Origin: Megalopta genalis
Lineage: Eukaryota; Arthropoda; Insecta; Hymenoptera; Halictidae
Direction of reading: 5' to 3'
NCBI RefSeq assembly: GCF_051020955.1
Contig: NW_027476189.1
Location: 372,001 to 436,000 of the forward strand
DNA length: 64,000 bases
Part shown: positions 39,141 through 53,900 of the stretch, in pieces
Numbering within the stretch: the stretch's first letter is position 1
Layout of the letters: the number at the start of each line of letters is the position of its first letter
Notes under the pieces: model-generated
Databases searched by the model: none
What the model saw: only the letters and a program-made list of their open reading frames with translations
Told to the model about the DNA's origin: nothing
Position numbers and translations under genes: made by a program

Positions 39141-42042
39141 CACACTCGGGATATAAGTGATATAGCTTCAAATGCAGACGAATCAAAGGAGTTAGCTTCA
39201 AAATGCATGCGATACACATGATTTAGCTTCAAATCAATGCGAAGTAGAAGGCTTAGCTTCAAATCCATGCGGAACAAATGATTTATCTTCAGATAATTGC
39301 GTTATAAGAGATATACGTTCAAATGCAGATGAAACAAACGAGTTAGCTACAAATCCATGCGAAACACATGATTTAGCTTCAAATCAATGCGATGTAGAAG
39401 GTTTAGCTACAAATCCATGCGAAACAAATGATTTAGCTTCAGATACTAGCGGTATATGTGATATTGCTTCAAGTGCAGACGAAACAAACGAGTTAGCTTC
39501 AAATCCATGCGGAACACATGATTAAACTGAAAATCAATGCGATGTAGAAGCTTTAGCTTCAAATCCGTGCGAAACAAATGATTTAGCTTCAGATACTTAC
39601 GATATAAGTGATATAGCATCAAATGCAAGCGAAGCGAACGAGTTAGCTGCAAATCCATGCGAAACACATGATTTGGTTTCAAATCTATGGGATGTAGAAG
39701 GTTTCGCTTCAAATCCATGCGAAACCAATGATTTAGTTTCAGATACTTGCGATATAAGTGATATACCTCCAAATGCAGACAAAACAAACGAGTTAGCTTC
39801 AAATCTATGCGAAACAAATGATTTAACTTCAAACACTTGGGATATAAGTGATATAGCTTCAAATGCAGACGAAACAAACGAGTTAGTTCAAATCCTTGCG
39901 AAACACATCATTTAAATGCAAATCAATGCGATGTAGAAGGTTTAGCTTCAAATCCATGCGAATCAAATGATTTAGTATCAGATACTTGCGATATAAATGA
40001 TATAGCTTCAAATGCAGGGGATACAAACGAATTAGCTTCAAATCCATGAGAAACAAATGATTTATCTTCAGATAATTGCGTTATAAGAGATATACGTTCA
40101 AATGCAGACGAAACAAACGAGTTAGCTTCAAATCCATGCGAAACAAATGGTTTAGCTTGAAACACATGGGATATAAGTGATATAGCTTCAAATGCAGGGG
40201 AAACACATCATTTAGATGCAAATCAATGCGAAGTAGAAGGCTTAGCTTCAAATCCATGCAAATCAAATGGTTTCGATTCAAACACTTGTGATATACATGA
40301 TTTAACTTCAACTGCATGCGAAACAAACGAGTTAGCATAAAATTCAGGAAAAAGACATGATTTAGCTTCAAATCAATGCGGAGTAGAAGGCTTAGCTTCA
40401 AATCCATGCGAAACGAATAGTTTAGCATCAAATACTTGTTTTATACGTGATTTAGCTTCAACTGCATGCGAAACAAACTAATTAGATTCAAAAATCGACA
40501 GAAACACATGATTTAGCTTCAAATCAATGCGAAGAAGAAGGCGTAGCTTCAAATCCATGCCAATCAAATGGTTTCGCTTCAAATACTTGTGATATACATG
40601 ATTTAGCTTCAACTGCATGCGAAACAAACGAGTTAGCTTCAAATCCATGCGGAACACATGATTTAGCTGCAAATCAATGCGATGTGGAAGGTTTAGATTC
40701 AAATCAATGCGACATAAATGACTTAGCATCAGATACATGCGATATAAGTGATATAGCTTCAAATGCAGGGGAAACAAACGAGTTAGCTTCAAATCCATGC
40801 AAAACACACGATTTAGCTTCAAATCAATGCGATGTAGAACGTTTAGCTTTAAATCCAAGCAAAACAAATGATGTAGCTTCAAACATTTGGGATATAGGTG
40901 ATATAACTTCAAATGCAGACGAAACAAACGAGTTAGCTTCACATCCAAGCGAAACACATGATTTAGCTTCAAATCAATGCGAAGTAGAAGTCTTAGCTTC
41001 AAATCGATGCGGAACAAATGATTTTGCTTCAAATACTTGCGATATAAGTGATATACATTCAACTGCAGGTCAAACAAACGAGTTAGCTCCAAATGCATGC
41101 GAAACACATTATTTAGCTGCAAATCAATGCGATGTAGAAGGTTTAGCTTCAAATCCATTCCAGACAAATGGTTTAGCTACAAATACTTGCGATGTACGTT
41201 ATTTAGATTCAACTGCATGCGCAACAACCGAGTTAGATTCAAATCCATGCGAAACACATGATTTAGCTTCAAATCTATGCGTTGTAAGAAGGTTTAGCTT
41301 CAAATCCATGCGAAACCAATGATTTAGGTTCAGATACTTGCGATATAAGTGATATAGATTCAAATGCAGACGAAACAAACGAGATAGCTTCAAATCCATG
41401 CGACACAAATGATTTAGTTTCAGACACTTGCGATATATGTGATATAGCTTCAAATGCAGACGAAAGAAACAAGCTAGCTTCAAATCCATGCGAATCAAAT
41501 GATTTATCTTCAAACAGTTGGGATATAAGTGATATAGCTTCAAATGCGCACGAAGCAAACGAGTCAGCTTCAAATCAATGCGAAAGTAGAAGGTTTAGCT
41601 TCAAATCCAGGCGAAACAAATGATTTAGCATCAGATACTTGCGATATAAATGACATAGCTTCAAATGCAGGGGATACAAACGAATTAGCTTCAAATCCAT
41701 GCGAAACAAATGATTAAGCTTCAAATCAATGCGATGTAGAAGGTTTAGGTTCAAATTCATGCGAAACAAATGATTTAGCTTCAAACACTTGGGATATAAG
41801 TGATATAGCTTCAAATGCAGACGAAACAAACGAGTTAACTTCACAACCAAGCGAAACACATGATTTAGCTTCAAATCAATGCGATGTAGAAGGTTTAGCT
41901 ACAAATCAATGCGACACAAATGATTTAGGTCCAGATACTTGCGATAGAAGTGATATAGCTACAAATGCAGACGAAAGAAACAAGCTAGCTTCAAATCCAT
42001 GCGAAGCAAATGATTTATCTTCAAACACTTGGGATATAAGTA

Positions 42043-43329
42043 CTATAGCTTCAAATGCAGACGAAACAAACGAGATAGCTTCCAATCCAAGCGAAACACA
42101 TGATTTAGCTTCAAATGAGTGCGATGTAGAAGGTTTGGTTTCAAATCCAAGCGAAACACATGATTTAGCTTCAAACACTTGGGATATAAGTGATATAGCT
42201 TCAAATGCAGGGGAAACAAACGAGGTAGCTTCAAATCCAAGCGAATCACATGATTTAGCTTGAAATCATTGCGATGCAGAAGGTTTAGCTTGAAACCAAT
42301 GCAATGTGGAAGGTTTAGCTTCAAATCAATGCGACACAAATGACTTAGCATCAGATACATGCGATATAAGTGATATAGCTTCAAATGCAGGGGAAGCAAA
42401 CGAGTTAGCTTCAAATCCATGCAAAACACACGATTTAGCTTCAAATCAATGCGATGTAGAACGATTAGCTTTAAATCCAAGCGAAACAAATGATGTAGCT
42501 TCAAACATTTGGGATATAGGTGATATACCTCCAAATGCAGACGAAACAAACGAGTTAGCTTCAAATCCATGCGAAACACATGATTCAGCTTCAAATCAAT
42601 GCGATGTAGATCGTTTAGCTTTAAATCCAAGCGAATCAAATGATGTAGCGTCACACATTTGGGATATAAGTGATATAGCTTCAAATGCAGACGAAACAAA
42701 CGAGCTAGCTTCACATCCAAGCGAATCAAATGATTTAGCTTCAAATCAATTCGAAGTAGAAGGCTTAGCTTCAAATCGATCCGGAACAAATGATTTTGCT
42801 TCAAATACTTGCGATATAACTGATATAGATTCAACTGCAGGCCAAACAAACGAGTTAGCTTCAAATCCATGCGAAATAAATGACTTAGCATCAGATACTT
42901 GCGATATAAGTGATATAGCTTCAAATGCAAGGGAAACAAAAGAGTTAGCTTCAAATCCATGCAAAACACATGATATAGCTGCAAATCAAAGCGATGTTGA
43001 AGGTTTAGCTTCAAATCCATGCGAAACAAATGATTTAGTTTCAGATACTTGCGATATAAGTGATATAGCATCAAATGCAGGCGAAATGAACGAGTTAGCT
43101 GCAAATCCATGCGAAACACATGATATAGCTGCAAATCAAAGCGATGTTGAAGGTTTAGCTTCAAATCCATGCGAAACAAATGATTTAGTATCAGATACTT
43201 GCGATATAAATGATATAGCTTCAAATGCAGGGGATAGAAACGAATTAGCTTCAAATCCACGTGAAACACATGATTAAGCTTCAAATCAATGCGAAGTAGA
43301 AGGCTTAGCTTCAAATCCATGCGGAACAA
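42043..43329 (-). other. Longest open frame in window (428 codons), repeat-derived, probably not a gene
   Basis: This antisense frame translates 43 satellite units as a KLNHLFRMDL-type decapeptide series and covers about 1.3 kb. It overlaps a 323-codon open frame on the opposite strand, and both are read from the same units. The frame uses codons that rarely become stops by one change, so long runs are expected by chance. No start context, unique domain or flanking non-repeat sequence supports translation. Confidence 0.25.
42306..43277 (+). other. Longest sense-frame open run (323 codons of decapeptides), doubtful coding
   Basis: The frame reads about 32 decapeptides such as ASNQCDTNDL, ASDTCDISDI, ASNAGEANEL, ASNPCKTHDL and ASNQCDVERL. 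The unit pattern is A-S/A-N/D-x-C/x-D/E-x-x-D/E/G-L/I. Acidic residues at positions 6 and 9 and L or I at position 10 are kept although their codons differ between unit types (gaa/gat, gat/gag, tta/ata). That could reflect an ancestral acidic repeat protein, or only the history of the units. It ends at a TAA variant unit (43,274). Any encoded product would be a soluble, acidic, Cys-containing repeat, but I see no evidence of expression. Confidence 0.25.
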
Positions 43330-44999
43330 ATGATTTATCTTCAGATAATTGCGTTATAAGCGATATACGTTCAAATGCAGCCGAAACAAACGAGCTGGCT
43401 TCAACTCCATGCGACACACATGATTAAGCTTCAAATCAATGCGATGTAGAAGGCTTAGCTTCAAATCCATGCAAAACACACGATTAAGCCTCAAATCAAT
43501 GCTATGTGGAAGGTTTAGCTTCAAATCCATGCGACACAAATGATTTAGCATCAGATTCTTGCGATATAAGTGCTACAGCTTCAAATGCAGACGAAATAAA
43601 TGAGTTAGATTCCAATCCAAGCGAATCACATGATTTAGCTTCAAATCAATGCGATGTAGAAGGTTTAGCTTCAAATCCATGCGAAACAAATGATTTAGCT
43701 TCAGATACTTGCGATATAAGTGTCATAGCTTCAAATGCAGACGAAACAAACGAGTTAGCTTCAAATCCATGCCGAACACATGATTTAGCTGCAAATAAAT
43801 GCAATGTACAAGATATAGCTTCAAATCGAAGCGAAACAAATGATTTAGGTTCAGATACTTGCGATATAAATGATATAGCTTCAAATGCAGGCGAAACATA
43901 CGAGTTAGCTTCAAATCCATGCGAAACAAATAATTTAGCTTCAGATTCTTGCGATATAAGTGTTATAACATCAATTACAGACGAAACAAACGAGTTAGCT
44001 TCATATCCAAGCGAAACACACGATTTAGATTCAAATCGATGCGATGTAGATGGTATAGCTTCAAATCGAATCGAAGCAAATGATTTAGCATCAGATACTT
44101 GCGATATAAGTGATATAGCTTCAAATGCAGGGGAAAAAAAACGAGTTAGCTTCAAATCCATGCAAAACACATGATTCAGCAGCAAATCAATACGATTTAG
44201 AAGGTTTAGCTTCAAATCAATGCGAAACCAATGATTTAGCTTCAGATACTAATCGATATAAGTGATATAGCTTCAAATGCAGGGGAAACAAACGAGTTAG
44301 CTTCAAACCCATGCGAAACAAATGATTTAGCTTCAAATCAATGCGATGTAGATCGTTTAGCTTTAAATCCAAGCGAAACAAATGATGTAGCTTCACACAT
44401 TTGGGATATAAGTGATATAGCTTCAAATGCAGACGAAACAAACGAGCTAGCTTCACATCCATGCGAAACAAATGATTTAGCTTCAAACACTTGCCATATA
44501 AGTGATATAGCTTCAAATGCAGACGAAACAAACGAGTTAGTTCAAATCCTTGCAAAAAACATCATTTAGATGCAAAGCAATGCGATGTAGAAGGTTTAGC
44601 TTCAAATCCATGCGAAACAAATGATTTAGTATCAGATACTTGCGATATAAATGATATAGCTTCAAATGCAGGGGATAGAAAAGAATTAGCTTCAAATCCA
44701 TGTGAAACAAATGATTTAGCTTCAAACACTTGGGATATAAGTGATATAGCTTCAAATGCAGACGAAACAAATGAGTTAGCTTCACATCCAAGCGAAACAC
44801 ATGATTTAGCATCAAATCATTGCGATGTAGAAGGTTTAGATACAAATCCATGCGAAACAAATGATTTAGCATCAAACACTCGGGATATAAGTGATATAGC
44901 TTCAAATGCAGACGAATCAAACGAGTTAGCTTCAAAATGCATGCGATACACATGATTTAGCTTCAAATCAATGCGAAGTAGAAGGCTTAGCTTCAAATC

Positions 45000-47900
45000 C
45001 ATGCGGAACAAAAGAATTTATCTTCAGATAAATGCGTTTATAATCGATATACGTTCAAATGCAGACGAAAACAAAACGAGCTGGCTTCAACTCCATGCGA
45101 CACACATGATTAAGCTTCAAATCAATGCGATGTAGAAGGCTTAGCTTCAAATCCATGCGGAAACAAATGATTTAGCTTCAAATGCTTGCGATATAACTGA
45201 TATAGCTTCAAATGCAGGCGAAACAAACGAGTTAGCTTCAAATGCATGCAAAAACACATGATTTAGCTTCAAATCAATGCGATTGTAGATCGTTTAGCTT
45301 TAAATCCAAGCGAAACAAATGATGTAGCTTCACACACTTGGGATATAAGTGATATAGCTTCAAATGCAGACGAAACAAACGAGCTAGCTTCACATCCAAG
45401 CGAAAACAAATGATTTAGCTTCAAATCAATTCGAAGTAGAAGGCTTAGCTTCAAATCGATGCGGAACAAATGATTTTGCTTCAAATACTTGCGATATAAG
45501 TGATATAGATTTCAAACTGCAGGCCAAACAAAACGAGTTAGCTTCAAATCCATGCGAAATAAATGACTTAGCATCAGATACTTGCGATATAAGTGATATA
45601 GCTTCAAATGCAAGGGAAAACAAACGAGTTAGCTTCAAACCATGCAAAAACACATGATTTAACATCAAGTCAATGCGATATAGAAGGTTTGGCTTCAAAT
45701 CCATTCGAAAACAAATGATTTAGCTTCAGATACTTGCGATATAAGTGATATAGCATCAAATGCCAGGTGAAACGAACGAGTTAGCTGGCAAATCCATGCG
45801 AAACACATGATATAGCTGCAAATCAAAGCGATGTTGAAGGTTTAGCTTCAAATCCATGCGAAAACAAATGATTTAGCTTCAGATACTAGCGATATATGTG
45901 ATATTGCTTTAAGTTGCACACGAAACAAACGAGTTAGCTTCAAATCCAAGCGGAACACATGATTTAGCTTAAAATTCATGCGATTTAGATGGTTTATCTT
46001 CAAAATCCATGCGAAAACAAATGATAGAGCTGCAAACACTTGGGATATGTGTGATATAGCTTCAGCTGTTATGCGAAACAAACGAGTTAGCTTCAAGTCC
46101 ATGCGATGTAGAAGGTTTAGCTTCAAATCCATGCGAAACAAATGATTTAGCTTCAGATACTTGCGATATAAGTGATATAGCATCAAATGCAGGCGAAACG
46201 AACGAGTTAGCTGCAAATCCAAGCGAAACACATGATATAGCTGCAAATCAAAAGCGATGTTGAAGGTTTAGCTTCAAATCCAAGCGAAACACATGATTTA
46301 GCTTCAAATCAATGCGATGTTGAAGTTTAGCTTCAAATCCATGCGAAACAAATGATTTAGGCTGAGATACTTGCGATATATTGATATAGCTTCAAATGCA
46401 GGAGAAACTAACGAGTTAGCTCCAAATCCATGAGAAACACATGATTTAGCTGCAAATCAATGCGATGTAGAAGGTTTAGCTTCAAATCCATGCGTAACAA
46501 ATGGTTTAGCTTTCAGATACTTGCGATATAAGTTATATAGTATCAAATGCAGGGCGAAACGAACGAGTTAGCTTCAAATCCATGCGAAATACATGACTTG
46601 GCTGCAAATCAATGCGATGTAGAAGGTTTAGCTTTAAATCCATGCGAAACAAATGATTTTAGCATCAGATACTTGCGATATAACTGAAATAGCTTCAAAT
46701 GCAGGGGAAGCAAACGAGTGAGCATCTAATCCATGCAAAACACATGATTTAGCTTCAAATCAAAGCGATGTAGAAGGTATAGTTTCAAATCCAAGCGATA
46801 CACATGATTGAGTTTCAAATCAATGCGATGTTGAAGGTTTAGCTTCAAATCCATGCGAAAACAAATGATTTAGCTTCAAACACTTGGGGTATAAGTGATA
46901 TAACTGTAAATGCAGATGAATCAAACGGGGTAGGTTCAAAATCCATGCGATACATATCATTTAGCTTCAAATCGATACGAAGTAGAAGGGCTTAGCTTCA
47001 AATCCATGCGAAAACAAATGATTTAGGATCAGATACTTGCGATATATTGATATAGTTTTAAATGCAGGCGAAACTAACGAGTTAGCTTCAAATACATGCA
47101 AAACACATGATTAAGCTTCAAATCAATACTATGTAGAAGGTTTCAGCTTCAAATCCATGCGACACAAATGATTTAGCTTCATATACTTGCGATATAAATG
47201 GTATAGCTTCAAATGCAGACGAATCAAACGAGTTAGCTCCAATTCCATGCGAAACACATGATTTAGCTGCAAAATCAATAAGATGTAGAAGGTTTAGCTT
47301 CAAATCCATGCATAACAAATGATTTAGCTTCAGATACTTGCGATATAAGTGATATAGCGTCAAATGCAGGCGAAACCGAACGAGTTAGCTTCAAATCCAT
47401 GCGAAAATACATGACTTTGGCAGCAAATCAATGCGACGTAGAAGGTTTAGCTTCAAAATCCATGCGAAAACAAATGATTTAGCATCAGATACTTGCGATA
47501 CAAGTGATATAGCTTCAAATGCGGGGCGAATCAGACGAGTTAGCTTCAAATCCAAGCGAAATAATTGATGTAACTTCAATTCAATGGGATGTAGATGGTT
47601 TAGCTTCAAATCCATGCGATACACAAGATTTAGCTTCAAATCAATGCGATGTAGAAGGTTTAGATTCAAATCCATGCGACACAAATGATGTAGCTTCAAA
47701 TACTTGTGATATAAATGATATAGATTCAAATGCAGGCGAAAACTAACGAGTTAGCACCAATTCCATGCGAAACACATGATTTAGCTGCAAATCAATGAGA
47801 TGCAGAAGGTTTTAGCTTCAAATCCATGCGTAACAAATGATTTAGCTTCAGATACTTTTCGATATAAGTGATATAGCATCAAATGCAGGCGAAACGAACG

Positions 47901-50900
47901 AGTTAGCTTCAAATCCATGCGAAATACATGACTTGGCTGCAAATCAATGCGATGTAGAAGGTTTAGCTTCAAATCCATGCGAAACGAATGATTTAGCATC
48001 AGATACTTGCGATATAACTGAAATAGCTTCAATGCAGGAGAAGCAAACGAGTGAGCATCTAATCCATGCAAAACACATGATTTAGCTTCAAATCAAAGCG
48101 ATGGAGAATGTATAGCTTCAAATCCAAGCGAAACACATGATTTAGTTTCAATCAATGCGATGTTGAAGGTTTAGCTGCAAATCCATGCGAAACAAATGAT
48201 TTAGCTTCCAACACTTGGGGTATAAGTGATATAGCTGCAAATGCAGGACGAATCAATCGGGGTAGGTTCAAAATCCATGCCTTACATATCATTTACCTTT
48301 AAATCGATACGAAGTAGAAGGCTTAGCTTCAATCCACGCGAAACAAATGATTTAAGTTCAGATACTTGCGATATATTGATATAGCTTCAATGCAGGCGAA
48401 AACTAACGAGTTAGCTTCAAATACATGCAAAACACATGATTAAGCTTCAAATCAATACTATGTAGAAGGTTTAGCTTCAAATCCATGCGGAACAAATGAT
48501 TTTCCTTCAAATACTTGCGATACAAGTGATATAGCTTCAAATTCGGGCGAATCAAAACGAGTTAGCTTCAAATCCATGCGAAATACTTGATTTAGCTTCA
48601 ATTCAATGGATGTAGATGGTTTAGCTTCAAATCCATGGCGATACACAAGATTTAGCTTCAAATCAATGCGATGTAGAAGGTTTTGCTTCAAATCATTGCG
48701 ATGTAGAAGGTTTAGCTTCAAATCAATGCGACACAAATGATTTTCCTCCAAATACTTGCGATACAAGTGATATAGCTTCAAATGCAGGGGAAACAAGGAG
48801 TTAGCTTCAAATACATGCAAAACACATGATTAAGCTTCAAATCAATACTATGTAGAAGGTTCAGCTTCAAATCGATGCCAGACAAAATGATTTAGCTTCA
48901 AACACTTGGGATATAAGTGATATAGCTGCAAATGCAGGACGAATCAAGCGGGGTAGGTTCAAAATCCATGCGATACATATCATTTAGCTTCCAATCGATA
49001 CGAAGTAGAAGGCTTAGGTTCAAATCCATGCGAAAACAAATGATTTAGGGTTCAAATACTTGCGATATAAGTGATATAGCTTCTAATGCTGGAGAAACAT
49101 ACGCGTTAGCTCCAAATCCATGCGAAAACAAATGATTTAGCTTCAAATCAATGCGAAGTAGAAGGATTAGCTTCAAATCCATGCGGAACAAATGATTTAG
49201 CTTCAAATGCTTGCGACATAAGCGATATAGATCCAACTTCAGACGAAACAAACGAGATAGCTTCAAATTCATGCGAAACAAATGATTTTTCTTTAAATAC
49301 TTGCGATACAAGTGATATAGCTTCAAATGCGGGCGAATCAAACGAGTTAGCTTCAAATCCAAGCGAAATACTTGATTTAGCTGCAAATCAATGCGATATA
49401 GAAGGTTTAGCTTCATATCCATGCGAAACAAATGATTTAGCTTCAGATAATTGCGATATAAGTGATATAGCTTCAAATGCAGGAGAAACAAACGAGTTAC
49501 CTCCAAATCATGCGAAAACAAATGATTTAGCTTCAAATCAATGCGAAGTAGAAGGTTTAGCTACAAATCCATGCGACACAAATGATTTAGCATCAGGTAC
49601 TTGCCATATAACTGAATAGCTTCAAATGCAGGGGAAGCAAAATGAGTTAGCATCTAATCCATGCAAAACACATGATTTTAGCTTCAAATCAAAGCGATGT
49701 AGAAGGTATAGCTTCAAATCCAAGCGAAACACATGATTTAGCTTCAAATCAATGCGATGTAGAAGGTTTTGCTTCAAATCCAAGCGAAAACACATGATTT
49801 AGCTTCAAATCAATGCGATGTAGAAGGTTTAGCTTCAAATCAATGCGATGTAGAAGTTGTAGATTCAAATCAGTGCGATGTGGAAGGTTTAGCTTGAAAT
49901 CCATGCGACACAACTGATTTAGCATCAGATACATGCGATATAAGGGATATAGCTTCAAATGCAGGGGACACAAAACGAGTTAGCTTCAAATCCATGAAAA
50001 ACACAATGATTTAGCTTCAAATCAATGCGATGTAGAAGGATTAGCTTCAAATCCATGCGAAGCAAATCATTGAGCTTCAAACACTTGGGATATAAGTGAT
50101 ACAGATTCAATTGCAGTCGAAAACGAAGCAATTAGCTTCAAATCCATGCGAAAACACATGAATTAGCTTCAAATCAATGCGATTTAGAAAGTTTAGCTTC
50201 AAATCCATGCGAAAAAAATGATTTGGCATCAGATACTTGCGATATAAGTGATATAGCTTCAAATGCAGGGGAAACAAACGAGTTAGCTTCAAATCCATGC
50301 GAAACACATGATTGAGCTGCAATCAAAGCGATGTAGAATGTTTAGCTTCAAATCCATGCGAACAAATGATTTAGCATCAGATACTTGCGATATAAGTGAT
50401 ATAGCTTTGAAATGCAGGGGAAACAAACGAGTTAGCTTTCAAATCCATGCAAAACACATGGTTAAGCATCAAATCAATGTTATGTGGACGGTGTAGCTTT
50501 AAATCCAAACAACACAAATGATTTAGCATCAGATACTTGCGATATAAGTGATATAGCTTCAAATGCAGGGAAACAAACGAGTTAGCTTCAAATCCATGCA
50601 AAAACACATGATTCAGCGTCAAATCAATGTTATGTAGAAGGTTTAGCTTCAACTCCATGCGACGCAAAATGACTTAGCTTCAAATCACTGCGGTGTAGAA
50701 AGTTTAGCTTCAATCCATGCGAAACAAATGATTTAGCATCAGATACTTGCGATAAAACTGATATAGCTCAATGCAGGGGAAGCAAACGAGTGAGCAATCT
50801 AATCCATGCAAAACACATGATTTAGCATCAAAATCAAAGCGATGTAGAAGGTATAGCTTTCAAATCCAAGCGATACACATGATTTAGTTTTCAAATCAAT

Positions 50901-53900
50901 GCGATGTTGAAGGTTTAGCTTCAAATCCATGCGAAAAAATGATTTAGCTTCAAACTCTTGGGGTATAAGTGATATAGCTGCAAATGCAGACGAATCAAAC
51001 GGGGTAGGTTCAAATCCATGCGTTACATATCATTTAGCTTCAATCGATACGAAGTAGAAGGCTTAGCTTCAAATCCATGCGAAACAAAATGATTTGGGTT
51101 CAGTTACTTTGCGATATATTGATATAGCTTCAAAATGCAAGAGAAAACTAACGAGTTAGCTCCAAAATCCATGCGAAACACATGATTTAGCTGCAAATCA
51201 ATGCGATGTAGAAGGTTTAGCTTCAAAATCCATGCGTTACAAATGATTTAGCATCAGGTACTTGCGATATAAATGAAATAGCTTCAAATGCAGGGGAAGC
51301 AAACGAGTTTTGCAATCCATGCAAAAACACATGATTCAGCTTCAATCAAAGCGATGTAGAAGGTTTAGCTTCAAATCCAAGCGAAAACACATGATTAGCT
51401 TCAATCAATGCGAAAACACATGATTTAGCTTCAAATCCAATTGCGATGTTGAAGGTTTAGCTTCAAAATCGATGCGAAACAAATGATTTAGCTTCAAACA
51501 CTTGGGATATAAGTGATATAGCTGCAAATGCAGACGAATCAAACGGGGTAGGTTCAAAAATCCATGCGATTACATATCATTTAGCTTCAATCGATACGAA
51601 GTAGAAGGCTTAAGCTCCAAATCCATGCGAAAACACATGATTTAGCTGCAAATCAATGCGATGTAGAAGGTTTAGCTTCAAATCCGTGCGACACAAATGA
51701 TTTAGCTTCATATACATGCGATATAAATATTGTAGCTTCAAATGCAGGGGAAACAAACGAGTTAGCTTCAAATCCATGCAAAACACATGGTTAAGCTTCA
51801 AATCAATGTTATGTGGACGGTGTAGCTTCAAATCCATACAACACAAATGATTTAGCATCAGATACTTGCGATATAAGTGATATAAGCTTCAAATGCAGTG
51901 GAAAACAAACGAGTTAGCTTCAAATCCATGCAAAACACATGATTCAGCGTCAAATCAATGTTATGTAGAAGGTTTAGCTTCAAATCCATGCGACGCAAAT
52001 GACTTAGCTTCAAATCACTGCGGTGTAGAAGGTTTAGCCTTCAAATCCATGCGAAACAAATGATTTAGCATCAGATACTTGCGATATAACTGAAATAGCT
52101 TCAATGCAGGGGAAGCAAACGAGTGAGCATCTAATCCATGCAAAACACATGATTTAGCATCAAATCAAAGCGATGTAGAAGGTATAGCTTCAAATCCAAG
52201 CGATACACATGATTTAGTTTCAAATCAATGCGATGTTGAAGGTTTAGCTTCAAATCCATGCGAAACAAATGATTTAGCTTCAAACTCTTGGGGTATAAGT
52301 GATATAGCTGCAAGTGCAGACGAATCAAACGGGGTAGGTTCAAAATCATGCGTTACATATCATTTAGCTTCAAAATCGATTACGAAGTAGAAGGCTTAGC
52401 TTCAAATCCATGCGAAACAAATGATTTAGGTTCAGTTACTTGCGATATATTGATATAGCTTCAAATGCAGGCGAAACTAACGAGTTAGATTCAAATCCAT
52501 GCGAAACACATGATATAGCTGCAAATCAATGCGATGTAGAAGGTTTAGCTTCAAATCCATGCGTTACAAATGATTTAGCATCAGGTACTTGCGATATAAA
52601 TGAAAATAGCTTCATATGCAGGGGAAGCAAACGAGTTAGCATCTAATCCATGCAAAACACATGATTCAGCTTCAAATCAAAAGCGATGTAGAAGGTTTAG
52701 ATTCAAATCCATGCGACACAAATGATTTAGCTTCAAATCAATGCGATGTTGAAGGTTTAGCTTCAAATCGATGCGAAACAAATGATTTAGCTTCAATCAC
52801 TTGGGATATATGTGATATAGCTGCAAATGCAGGACGAATCAAACGGGGTAGGTTCAAAAATCCACGCGATACATATCATTTAGCTTCAAATCGATACGAA
52901 GTAGAAGGCTTAGCTTCAAATCCATGAGAAACAAATGATTTAGGTTCACATACTTGCGATATATTGATATAGCATCAAATGCAGGCGAAACGAACGAGTT
53001 AGCTTCAAATCCATGCGAAATACATGACATGGCTGCAAATCAATGCGATGTAGAAGGTTTAGCTTCAAATCCATGTGAAACAAATGATTTAGCATCAGAT
53101 ACTTGCGATATAACCTGAAATAGCTTCAAATGCAGGGGAAGCAAACGAGTGAGCATCTAATCCATGCAAAAACACATGATTTAGCTTCAAATCAAAGCGA
53201 TGTAGAAGGTATAACTTCAAATCCAAGCGATACACATGATTTAGTTTCAAATCAATGCGATGTTGAAGGTTTAGCTTCAAAATCCATGCGAAACAAATGA
53301 TTTAGCTTCAAACCACTTGGGGTATAAGTGATATAACTGCAAATGCAGATGAATCAAACGGGATAGGTTCGAAATCCATGCGATACATATCATTTACCTT
53401 CAAATCGATACGAAGTAGAAGGCTTAGCTTCAAATCCATGCGAAACAAATGATTTAGGTTCAGATACTTGCGATATATTGATATAGTTTTAAATGCAGGC
53501 GAAACTAACGAGTTAGCTTCAAATACATGCAAAACACATGATTAAGCTTCAAATCAATACTATGTAGAAGGTTTAGCTTCAAATCCATGCGAAACAAATG
53601 ATTTTCCTTCAAATAGTTTGCGATACAAGTGATTATAGCTTCAAATGCGGGCGAATCAAACGAGTTAGCTTCAAATCCAAGCGAAATACTTGATTTAGCT
53701 TCAATTCAATGGGATGTAGATGGTTTAGCTTCAAATCCATGCGATACACAAGATTTAGCTTCAAATCAATGCGATGTAGAAGGTTTAGCTTCGAATCCAT
53801 GCGTAACAAATGATTTAGCTTCAGATACTTGCGATATAAGCGATAATAGCATCAAGTGCAGGACGAATCAAACGAGTTTAGCTTCAAATCCATGCGAAAC

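Larger units (their letters stand above)
36050..44950 (+). repeat. Sub-block C2: most regular part of the array
   Basis: The 30-bp lattice and the 150-bp order are best preserved here. As a result the sense decapeptide frame stays open longest (about 157, 247, 212, 323 and 222 codons starting at 36,533, 37,643, 40,684, 42,306 and 43,506). Related units occur in block A: the segment at about 605-820 recurs near 42,746-42,960. Recurrent TAA variants of the D unit (cacatgattaagcttc) interrupt the sense frame at several places, for example 37,003, 38,920, 43,274 and 43,424. Confidence 0.8.
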
